DNA of 56,938 bases, from positions 1-56,938 of the forward strand of contig JASHQB010000158.1 in assembly GCA_030037775.1 (NCBI GenBank), in the 5' to 3' direction. A program made the position numbers and the translations under genes. Position 1 is the stretch's first letter; each line of letters begins with the position of its first letter. This document shows positions 23,822 to 31,452 of this stretch, piece after piece. Under the pieces are notes generated by a model. That model searched no databases, was not told the DNA's origin, and saw only the letters and a list, made by a program, of their open reading frames with translations. Source of the stretch: Candidatus Acidiferrales bacterium (lineage in GTDB: Bacteria > Acidobacteriota > Terriglobia > Acidiferrales > UBA7541).

Positions 23822-25378
23822 CTAGCGCACACCCATCGTTGCCCGCACCGGAATGTCTCCCCGCGACATCAGGAAATCGAAGATCTCCTGGGCGCGCGCG
23901 AAACCGCGGAAATCCCCACGCGACTCATCCTCGGATTTGAAATCCACCTCGACGAACTTGTTCTCGCGGATGAAGAATGCATACTGAACGGCTTGACCGG
24001 CCTCGTCCGGCGCGTCCCGGTTCTTGTCGATATTCAGGTTCAGGATATCGATCTTCGGGATGCCACCCGGGGTTTCTGCGGTGAATTTTGTGCGCAACAG
24101 TTCCGCGAACTCCAGCGTCGCCGCCCAGTCCTTGGAAAGAATCATCGCTACGTCGAGGTCGTACTCGATGTCCCCGCTTCCGGTGCAATGGTGCATGGTC
24201 GGCCGCGCGCGGGTCAAAAGTTCGTCCAGCTCAACGTCAGGACCCGGATCCTCATCCAAGCGACACCCTTCCTTGTCGATCGACGAAATCGCCAGAACTG
24301 GGCAATTCAGCTCCAGGCTTAGATCCGCTAGACCGGTTGAGATCTCGTCGATGCGCGCTCGTACGTCGCTGGGAGGATGCGCCAAGGGCACTTTTTGCAG
24401 GTAGTCGAGGAAGAGCGCCACCGAATCGGTCCGAAAATCATGCATCAGGTTGTACGCTGCCGCGCGAATCCGGTCCACGGTATCCTTACGCGTACCTTCC
24501 AGCACGAAAACCTCACGGTCGTAACGATGGATCCCGCTCAGCCCTTTGGCCAAACGCTCCAGCCCCCCAGAGGCCGATTCGATGTCCTCCGTCAACATCG
24601 TCGTCGGATTAATTCCTGACTCCTTGGCGAGCAACCGCGCGCTCAGCACACGCCTGGTCTGTTCCCAGGAATAAAAAAGGACCGGGATGTGATGGTTCTG
24701 CGCAATATGACTCGCCAAGTGGAGGGCAAGATTCGTCTTTCCTCGACGCGGTGCACCCGCCAAGCCGTAATAGAAGCCAGGTCGCAGTCCGGAGAGAAGC
24801 TGAGTCAGGCGTTCGAACGGGGCAAGGGAGTATCCCAAGAGGATCTTCTGGCCCTTCGGCCTCTGCTTCGACTCGGATACGATGCTTCGAATCAAATCGC
24901 CCACCGGACGTAACTGCTTGCGCATCCGCTGCCGCTGAATATCCAGAAGCTCCTGAACCGCGCCGGCAGCCACTTCCGAAAAGCTTCCCTGCCCGGGCTG
25001 TCGCTCCTTGGCGTACGACTCGAGAGCCGTCCCCAGCTTCAGCAGTCTCTCGCGGGCCTGGCGATCCTTCAACAGGTCAATGTAGGAAAGCAACTGATCC
25101 ATCCGTGGAGCGCGGATGTGACTCATCGACTCGAAGTACTCCCGCACTTGCGGGGAAAACCGCTCATCGTCTTCGAGCCTTGCTCTTAGAATCAGCAAAT
25201 CGATTGCACTGATCGTCTGCTCGCGCAGCCCGGCCAGGTTTTCCGCGATCATGCGCGCGGCTGGATGGTGCAACAGCTGTGGATGAAATCCTTCGTCAAG
25301 CACCTTTTCGAGCAGGTAGCGATCACCTGCAATCGCTGCCAGCACGGCTTTTTCCACATCCACGCTTTCCGGTGCCAT
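23822..25378 (-). CDS. DnaB-like helicase/RecA-fold ATPase
   Basis: A 518-residue protein with a DnaB-like N-terminal helical domain (VEKAVLAAIAGDRYLLEKVLDEGF) and a RecA-type C-terminal domain: Walker A GAPRRGKTN (about 218-226), YSWEQTRRVLSARLLAKESG, Walker B VALFLDYLQKV and a DnaB-like RARIDEISTGLADLSLELNCPVLAISS stretch. It is divergent from standard DnaB near the end, so it may be a specialised loader or repair helicase rather than the housekeeping replicative helicase. It is first in the operon below riboswitch 7 and has an AAGGAGAAGG Shine-Dalgarno. Confidence 0.78.
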   Translation of the reverse strand: MAPESVDVEKAVLAAIAGDRYLLEKVLDEGFHPQLLHHPAARMIAENLAGLREQTISAIDLLILRARLEDDERFSPQVREYFESMSHIRAPRMDQLLSYIDLLKDRQARERLLKLGTALESYAKERQPGQGSFSEVAAGAVQELLDIQRQRMRKQLRPVGDLIRSIVSESKQRPKGQKILLGYSLAPFERLTQLLSGLRPGFYYGLAGAPRRGKTNLALHLASHIAQNHHIPVLFYSWEQTRRVLSARLLAKESGINPTTMLTEDIESASGGLERLAKGLSGIHRYDREVFVLEGTRKDTVDRIRAAAYNLMHDFRTDSVALFLDYLQKVPLAHPPSDVRARIDEISTGLADLSLELNCPVLAISSIDKEGCRLDEDPGPDVELDELLTRARPTMHHCTGSGDIEYDLDVAMILSKDWAATLEFAELLRTKFTAETPGGIPKIDILNLNIDKNRDAPDEAGQAVQYAFFIRENKFVEVDFKSEDESRGDFRGFARAQEIFDFLMSRGDIPVRATMGVR

Positions 25379-25502
25379 CGTCCTTCTCCTTCCCTGGAGA
25401 CGGCCCTGCGGTCGTCAACGGGGCTCTCTGAGCGCACCTGCACACCCACGGCACAAACCAACTTCGACTGGCAGTTTCTCGAGGAAGACTCGCCGGGGAC
25501 AT

Positions 25503-25590
25503 GACTCCGCGACAAGCATCCCTTGTCAGGAGTCATCATCTGTCCCGGCTATAAAAAGGGACAGCAGTTAAGGCCGCACTCCTTGGCCCT
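25503..25590 (-). promoter_or_regulatory. Fluoride riboswitch 7 (crcB motif, long subtype), with platform
   Basis: Minus strand: GGCC-AA-GGAGUG-CGGCC (P2 GGCC/GGCC), UUAACUGCUGUCCC...GGGACAGAUGAUGACUCC. It carries GUGC where the other copies have GUUC. Platform: GACUCC-UG-ACAAG pairs with CUUGU-CGC-GGAGUC (25503-25534), with no U-tract. It controls the helicase, phosphoesterase, enolase and HEAT operon. Confidence 0.85.
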
Positions 25591-25599
25591 GCGTACACA

Positions 25600-25626
25600 A
25601 TAATATTCCGATCGCGTGAAAGTCAA
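25600..25626 (-). promoter_or_regulatory. Promoter above riboswitch 7
   Basis: TTGACT (25621-25626), then TATTAT (25600-25605) after a short 15-nt spacer. Spacing is not ideal, but the TTGACT is shared with other switches. Confidence 0.5.
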
Positions 25627-25704
25627 TGGTACCGAGTGGCCCTGTTGCGCCGGCCCAAATATGAAATCCAATTCCGGCCTGCTCGTGGGGTACATCAGTG
25701 CGGG

Positions 25705-26076
25705 TCAGTCTTCGATCGCAAGATAGCAAGTAATGCGAAAATCGCGAGGCCAATCGACGACCCCGTAGGCATCCCCCCAGATCCCGTCGAAGATACGTCC
25801 GTTCTCAACAACAACCCAATGCCAGCGGGATGAGCGCGTGGAATGCACCTGCGCCAGTACGAGTTTGGGCAACTCTCTAGGATCTTTCGCGTGAACGCAA
25901 CGGCTCGGACAAAGGTAACCGTAATGATCAAGCGCACGGGCGAGCTCACGCGCTGTCGCGTGATGACTGTGACCGACGCACTGGGTAGCCTCCTCTACCG
26001 GGCATCCAGTGATAACCGCGAGCGCTACTTGGCCAGACGTACATGTTCCCGCCTCTTGCCGGCACCATCGACGCAT
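25705..26076 (-). CDS. Small C39-like cysteine-peptidase-fold protein
   Basis: A 123-residue protein. The pattern CTSGQVALAVITGCPVEEA, then HWVVVENGRIFDGIWG, recalls the Cys...His/Asp arrangement of C39-like peptidase folds. Q precedes the first Cys only loosely, so activity is uncertain. There is no signal peptide. It is the last gene behind the second HyfB-like protein (42 nt after it) and so may be under riboswitch 8. Confidence 0.5.
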   Translation of the reverse strand: MRRWCRQEAGTCTSGQVALAVITGCPVEEATQCVGHSHHATARELARALDHYGYLCPSRCVHAKDPRELPKLVLAQVHSTRSSRWHWVVVENGRIFDGIWGDAYGVVDWPRDFRITCYLAIED

Positions 26077-26117
26077 TTCAGCCTCTCAGAGCCTTGGCTC
26101 TTGGCAATTCTTCTTTT

Positions 26118-28262
26118 TTAGGACAATCGGAACAGCAAAAGAATAAGGACGAGAAAACCGAACGTGTATGCGACATAGGCTTGCAGGCGGCCATGATGCA
26201 TTCCCGCGAGGAGCTTCGCGAACCACACCACGGCGTCGCCGACCGGATGAAAGAACAGCCGGTCTACGAGATAAATGTTCTCCCGACGCCTGTGGATTGC
26301 TGTACGGAAGTGAACGCTCACCGTTTCGCGCGTGTCCTCAATAAGATGGGGCCGAAAGACCGCCTCGAAGACAACGCGCACCGGATTGGAAAAACCGGTG
26401 GCCGTATAAGACATCTCCGGCAACAAGCGTGGAATTCCCCCTGCCCACAACTCGTTGCGGGTCACCCTTCGTTTGCGCGTCGCCCGGTTCGCGACAACCC
26501 AGGTCACCGCCAGAAAAAGTGCGAACGCGACGATGCTGTACGAGGGCGACATGGCAAAGATCACGGGATTTTTCTGCGAGCCGCGCGCCAAGACAACCAA
26601 TCCCCTGCCGGGAAGCAAACGGGACCCGGTTTGCGCTCCCAGGTTATGAAAGTCCTCAAGGAAGGAAGGAGGAAGCTGCCCGTTCGCCGACGTCGCCCTG
26701 AAGAAGGGCGGCACCAACCCATCGACGGCCTGACTATTGATGATTGGCCGCAATTCGCGATTCATCGCGGGAATCACGTAAGTCGGCGCTACCCCGAGCA
26801 GCACGCAGAGCAGCGCCAGCAACGCCATGGGCGCAAGCGCCGAGCGCCGTGCCTCAATCGCTTCCGCCGCTCGGTCGGACCGCGAAACACCGAGGAAACC
26901 CATGGCGAAAGCCTTCACGAAGCAGGTGACTGCCAGTGCCGCGGTCAGCGCAAGGCCGGCGCCGCACAGTGCAAACACCAGCCGCAGGGTCGTTGATGGA
27001 AGCTCCGCGCTGCGCAACAACACCTGCAACGTGAGCCATTCGCTGGTGAACCCGTTCAGCGGCGGAATTGCGGAAATCGCGAGCGCCCCAACCAGAAACG
27101 CCACCGCGGTGTAAGGCATGCGATGAATCAGGCCGCCTAGCTTGTCCAGGTTCCGCGTGCCCGCACGATCATCCACCACACCTGCTCCCAGGAACAGCAG
27201 GCCTTTGTAAATCGAGTGGTTCATCATATGGTAGAAGGCGGCAACGAACGCCATGCCTCCCAGCACGGGCTTTCCATGGGTCGAAAAAATAATTCCCGCA
27301 CCCAGGCCAATCCCCACGATTCCAATGTTTTCGATAGAGCTGTGCGCGAGTAACGCCTTGAGGTCAGTTTCGGTTGTCGCATACAAAATTCCCACCAATG
27401 CGGAAATCGCTCCGATGACCATCAAGATTATTCCCGCCCCACTCAGACTGACGGGAAGAAGGTCCAAATTGATGCGTATGATTCCGTAGAGTCCCAGGTT
27501 CAAGATCACGCCGGAAAGAATCGCCGATACATTCGCTGGGGCTGCGGGATGCGCGCGCGGCAGCCAGCTATTTACCGGCACGAGGCCCGCCTTGACGCCA
27601 AAACCAAAGAAAGTCAGCAGGAATACGGCCCAGCGCATCCCCACACCCAGACCCACGGCTCCTGCCTTCAACGAAGAAAACTCCAGCGTCCCAGCGCGCA
27701 CCGCCAGGAACAGCAGGATGACCTCCACCGCTACAAACCCCGCCTCGCCCATGGCCAGCATAAGATAGCCGGCCTCCCTCGTGCCCTCGCGCTGATGCTC
27801 AAAATTTACGAGCAAATAACTCAAAATGGACATGGCCTCCCATGCGAGCAAGAATCCCAGGACGTCATCCGCGATCAGGATCCAAGTGATCGACGCGAAC
27901 AGCAGCAGATAACCGGCGCTGAAGGCACGCAGGTTGTAATGCCCCAAGTACCGCTTCAGATAACTGGCCGAAAATACGGAACTCGCGAGAACAACAACGG
28001 CCCCGAGTAGGAGGAACCAAGCGGAAAGACGGTCCAGAGAAATGGTCAGAGTCCCGAGCGACCGAATCGTCCACAGCGTCTGCTGAAATGTACCTCCCGC
28101 GAAAAGGACGACACTGCTCGCCCACAGCGCTGCGAGCGCCGCGAGTGACCCGAACCATGCCAGGAGTCCCGGATTCCGACGTTCCGAAACAAACCAGCCT
28201 AATGCGCTCCCTGCGCCGCACAGCGCAAAAAGCAAACTCAGCGGCAATCCGACAGCACTCAT
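26118..28262 (-). CDS. HyfB-like proton-conducting membrane subunit, paralogue 2
   Basis: A 714-residue integral membrane protein of the NuoL/MrpA/HyfB antiporter-like family, with about 15-16 hydrophobic helices. Conserved features are the LLAWEAMSILSYLLVNFEHQ segment with its glutamate, FGFGVKAGLVPVNSWLPRAHPAAP with its lysine, and HSSIENIGIVGIGLGAG. It closely parallels the HyfB-like protein at 28532 from end to end, so it is a duplicate. It has its own riboswitch (8). With no other subunit beside it, it may replace the other HyfB in the complex or work alone in ion transport. Confidence 0.85.
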   Translation of the reverse strand: MSAVGLPLSLLFALCGAGSALGWFVSERRNPGLLAWFGSLAALAALWASSVVLFAGGTFQQTLWTIRSLGTLTISLDRLSAWFLLLGAVVVLASSVFSASYLKRYLGHYNLRAFSAGYLLLFASITWILIADDVLGFLLAWEAMSILSYLLVNFEHQREGTREAGYLMLAMGEAGFVAVEVILLFLAVRAGTLEFSSLKAGAVGLGVGMRWAVFLLTFFGFGVKAGLVPVNSWLPRAHPAAPANVSAILSGVILNLGLYGIIRINLDLLPVSLSGAGIILMVIGAISALVGILYATTETDLKALLAHSSIENIGIVGIGLGAGIIFSTHGKPVLGGMAFVAAFYHMMNHSIYKGLLFLGAGVVDDRAGTRNLDKLGGLIHRMPYTAVAFLVGALAISAIPPLNGFTSEWLTLQVLLRSAELPSTTLRLVFALCGAGLALTAALAVTCFVKAFAMGFLGVSRSDRAAEAIEARRSALAPMALLALLCVLLGVAPTYVIPAMNRELRPIINSQAVDGLVPPFFRATSANGQLPPSFLEDFHNLGAQTGSRLLPGRGLVVLARGSQKNPVIFAMSPSYSIVAFALFLAVTWVVANRATRKRRVTRNELWAGGIPRLLPEMSYTATGFSNPVRVVFEAVFRPHLIEDTRETVSVHFRTAIHRRRENIYLVDRLFFHPVGDAVVWFAKLLAGMHHGRLQAYVAYTFGFLVLILLLFRLS

Positions 28263-28396
28263 GGCAGCCTCACGTCAACTCCCCACCACCGTACGCGCCA
28301 GCGAAGTCGCGTGCGCTCACCCTAGGCAGCGCACACTTTCCTACGCGTGATTTCTGGGAGAATCTGCCCTCGCCGAGGGATTCGTTGCCCGAAAGT

Positions 28397-28477
28397 GACT
28401 CGTCATAGGGACTTCCTAGGAGTCATCATCTGTCCGGCTTGCGAAGGGACAGCGGTTAAGGCCGAACTCCTTAGCCT
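28397..28477 (-). promoter_or_regulatory. Fluoride riboswitch 8 (crcB motif, long subtype), with platform
   Basis: Minus strand: GGCU-AA-GGAGUU-CGGCC (P2), UUAACCGCUGUCCC...CGGACAGAUGAUGACUCC. GACUC (28420-28424) can pair with GAGUC (28397-28401), enclosing UAGG/CCUA. Within it AGGAAG precedes an ATG at 28406 that opens a 21-codon ORF. No clear promoter lies above it, so read-through from hyfB is possible. Confidence 0.85.
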
Positions 28478-28531
28478 TTACAGGTAATTGCCGGGGCCCT
28501 CGACACCACACCAACTCTATTGCGCGCCATT

Positions 28532-30682
28532 CTAGGAAAGCCGGAACAGCACGAGAATGATCAACAGGAACGCAAGCGTGTAGGCGACATATGCGTTCAA
28601 GCGGCCGTGGTGCATTCCCGCGAGCAGTCTCGCGAGCCACCCTACGGCTTCGCCCACAGGGTGAAACAACAGCCGATCCACGAAATGCGTCTCATCCCGG
28701 CGACGGAGAATGGCAGTGCGGAAGTGCACCGCAACGGTTTCGCGCGAGTCTTCCACGATATTCGGTCGGAAGATCGCTTGAAAAACAACCCGCACGGGGT
28801 TTGAGAAACCTGTCGCCGTGTAAGTCATTTCGGGCAGAAGCCGCGGAATTCCCCCAGCCCACAATTCATGACGGGTCACCGACCGTTGGCGCGAACCGCG
28901 CGTAGCGACGAACCACGTCACGAGAAGGAAAATGGCCAAGGCCACAAAACTGTAGGAGGTCGACATGGCAAAAACGACAGGATTCTTTTCCGACCCCCTG
29001 ACCAGCACGACCAAGCCTCGGCCTGGGAGCACGTGCCTGCCGGTTTGAGCTCCGAGGTTGTGGAAGTCGTCAACGAATGCCGGGGGCAGCTGCTGATTCT
29101 CCGGAGTCGCAGAAAAAAAAGGCGGCACCAAGGACGCGGCTGCGCTGGCGCCGGCCAGCGGCTCGACTGCCCGGTTGAGAACGGGAATCACATACGTCGG
29201 AAGAATTCCCAACAGCAGACACGCAACCGCGAGATAGGCCAGTGGAAACTGCGTACGACCTGCCTGTCCGGGCCCGTGGCGCCAATCGCCCCGCCGGATT
29301 CCGAGAAAACTCATGGCATAGACCTTCACAAAGCAGGTGACCGCCAGCGCCGCGGTGAGCGCCAGACAAGCACCACACAAAGCGAATAGTACCTTTACGG
29401 CCGAAGACAAAAGTACGGCGCTGCGCAACAGGCACTGCAATGTCAGCCATTCGCTGACGAATCCGTTGAACGGCGGGATAGCCGATATGGACAGACAGCC
29501 AACCAGGAAAACAACCGATAGACCGGGCAGCAAACGCGCAAGTCCGCCGAGGCGGTCCATTTCCCGAGTTCCTGTGGCTGCCTCGACTTCCCCGACACCC
29601 TGAAATAGAAGCGTCTTGTAGACGGAATGGTTCACCATGTGATAGAGCGCCGCCGTAAGAGCGATCGCGGCCGCCACGGCATGGCCAGAGGCGTGGAAGA
29701 CGAGCGAAGCTCCCACGGCGGCAACAATGATGCCGGCATTTTCAATCGAACTGTGCGCGAGCATCTTCTTGAGGTCATTCTCTGTCGTGGCATACAGGAT
29801 GCCGACCAGTGCCGTGATGCTTCCCGTGACCAGCGCAAACAAGCCCGTTCCCACGCTGTGATTCGACATCAGCTGGGCGTCCAATCGCAGGATGCCATAG
29901 AAACCCAGGTTGAGCGTGACGCCGGCGAATACGGGGACGAAAACGGCGGGAGCGGCCGTATAACTTCGAGGCAGCCAGAAATTCACGGGCACCAGCCCCG
30001 CTTTCACGCCGAAGCCCAGAAATCCGAGCAGGAAGACTCCCCACACGGCGCTGCCCGAAAGATGCTGGGCCATCCCCGCCAGGGAGGAAAACGACCAGTC
30101 TGGCGTTCCCCTCCCGAGGATGAGGAAGGCCACCAGAGCCGCCAGGAATCCGGCTTCGCTCATGACCAGCATGATGTATCCGGCACGAATGTCCGTGCGG
30201 GCACTCTGCTCATAGTTCACCAGGAAATAACAAAGGACCGACATGCATTCCCAGCTAATCAAGAACAGCGGCGCATCGTTTGCCACCAGAATAAGCACCA
30301 CGGAAGCCATCAGGGCAAAATGAAGCACGCCATATCGTCGCATGGGATAGCGGCCGCGGAAGCGAACCTCCACGAGGTTCCTGACGAAGAGGGACGCAGG
30401 AAGATAGACCAACCCGGCAGCGAAGAGAAAAATCGCTGACAGCATGTCCAAGCGGATCGAGAACCTGCCCCAACCCTCGAGACTCCAAAGGTCGATCGCA
30501 AAACTGTGGCCGCTGGCCAGCGCCGCAGCCGAGGCGAACATCATCAAGACAGAACAGGCCGAACTAAAAACAAGCAGTGCTCGCAGGGGATAGACACCAC
30601 GCGTCGCCGCCGTCAGCACGACCCCGCAAGCGCACAGAATGAAGAACAGCGCGAGCGCTCCGCCGATCCACGGGTCGATCAT
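28532..30682 (-). CDS. hyfB: HyfB-like proton-conducting membrane subunit, paralogue 1
   Basis: A 716-residue integral membrane protein, last of the six-gene hyf-like operon; its ATG overlaps the preceding stop as TAATG. It belongs to the NuoL/MrpA/HyfB family: ISWECMSVLCYFLVNYEQS, GFGVKAGLVPVNFWLPRSYTAAP, HSSIENAGIIVAAVG and the C-terminal RHELWAGGIPRLLPEMTYTATGFSNP typical of Hyf/Hyc B subunits. Such subunits carry ion-translocating half-channels. In this complex it would move H+ or Na+ in step with the electron-transfer arm. Confidence 0.88.
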   Translation of the reverse strand: MIDPWIGGALALFFILCACGVVLTAATRGVYPLRALLVFSSACSVLMMFASAAALASGHSFAIDLWSLEGWGRFSIRLDMLSAIFLFAAGLVYLPASLFVRNLVEVRFRGRYPMRRYGVLHFALMASVVLILVANDAPLFLISWECMSVLCYFLVNYEQSARTDIRAGYIMLVMSEAGFLAALVAFLILGRGTPDWSFSSLAGMAQHLSGSAVWGVFLLGFLGFGVKAGLVPVNFWLPRSYTAAPAVFVPVFAGVTLNLGFYGILRLDAQLMSNHSVGTGLFALVTGSITALVGILYATTENDLKKMLAHSSIENAGIIVAAVGASLVFHASGHAVAAAIALTAALYHMVNHSVYKTLLFQGVGEVEAATGTREMDRLGGLARLLPGLSVVFLVGCLSISAIPPFNGFVSEWLTLQCLLRSAVLLSSAVKVLFALCGACLALTAALAVTCFVKVYAMSFLGIRRGDWRHGPGQAGRTQFPLAYLAVACLLLGILPTYVIPVLNRAVEPLAGASAAASLVPPFFSATPENQQLPPAFVDDFHNLGAQTGRHVLPGRGLVVLVRGSEKNPVVFAMSTSYSFVALAIFLLVTWFVATRGSRQRSVTRHELWAGGIPRLLPEMTYTATGFSNPVRVVFQAIFRPNIVEDSRETVAVHFRTAILRRRDETHFVDRLLFHPVGEAVGWLARLLAGMHHGRLNAYVAYTLAFLLIILVLFRLS

Positions 30683-31437
30683 TAAGAATTCCCCTCGGAA
30701 CTGGCGGCCTGCAGCACCGGACTCTTACGCCCGGTGACCGCCAACAACCCGTGAAGGATGGCCAGCGGCGGCGGAGGATCGCCGGGGACGAGGAGGTCCA
30801 CCGGAAGGACTGAGGCTACCCCCCCTGCTGACATGAACGTGCGCCCGAACACCCCGCCGTTGATGGCGCAGGCACCTACGGCCAGGATGCGTTTGGGAGC
30901 GGGCATGGCCTCGTAAGTCTTTAACAGCGGAACCCGCATGTTTTCACTGACCGGACCAACGACCAGCAGCACGTCGGCGGCCCGAGGCGTTGCCGTCAGG
31001 AAGATTCCGAGGCGGTGCATGTTGTAAAGCGGATTGTTCAGCTGCTTGACCTCGTGAAGGCAGGCTCCACAGTCGCCGGCGTCAACCACGATCACATGCA
31101 ACGAGCGATGATAAGCGGTCGGGAGCGGCTGGTATTTTCCTCGGCCCGGCACGGCCATGGTCCACTCGTAATCGGAATGCCACTCCAGCAAATGCGAATT
31201 CCCATAGTGGCAGTGCTGGCAATAAATACAGCGCTCCAGCTTTACCTCAGCGGCGCTGCCGCGGGCAACGATTGCGTCCGCCGGGCAGTTCGCAGCCGCC
31301 ACGACCGCCTCCGCCGCCGAATCGAACTCCGTGGCCACCGGCCTGCCGGGCGAGACACCAGCCGCGGACTCAAACTCGCGCGGATAGTGCGTGCTGCGAA
31401 CTCCTTTTTTCAGGCCGTGCCAGAACCAGAAACTCAT
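30682..31437 (-). CDS. NuoB/HyfI-like small subunit with N-terminal ferredoxin-like Cys cluster
   Basis: A 251-residue protein. The N-terminal part has CPADAI and CIYCQHC, enough for one Fe-S cluster. The second half is NuoB-like: AGDCGACLHEV, VGPVSENMR and VGACAINGG. The fourth cluster ligand, normally in a PGCPP motif, is replaced by PGDPP, so the proximal 4Fe-4S site has three Cys and an Asp. HyfI and HyfH (ferredoxin) functions seem merged. It lies 15 nt after the large subunit. Electron transfer is plausible but not certain. Confidence 0.8.
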   Translation of the reverse strand: MSFWFWHGLKKGVRSTHYPREFESAAGVSPGRPVATEFDSAAEAVVAAANCPADAIVARGSAAEVKLERCIYCQHCHYGNSHLLEWHSDYEWTMAVPGRGKYQPLPTAYHRSLHVIVVDAGDCGACLHEVKQLNNPLYNMHRLGIFLTATPRAADVLLVVGPVSENMRVPLLKTYEAMPAPKRILAVGACAINGGVFGRTFMSAGGVASVLPVDLLVPGDPPPPLAILHGLLAVTGRKSPVLQAASSEGNS

Positions 31438-31452
31438 GCGAATCTCCTGCCG

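Noticed and set aside
26081-26115. AGAGC-CTTG-GCTCT hairpin followed by a T-run on the plus strand as a terminator
   Set aside because: It has the right shape only for plus-strand transcription, but no plus-strand gene lies upstream; for the minus-strand genes it has no U-tail.
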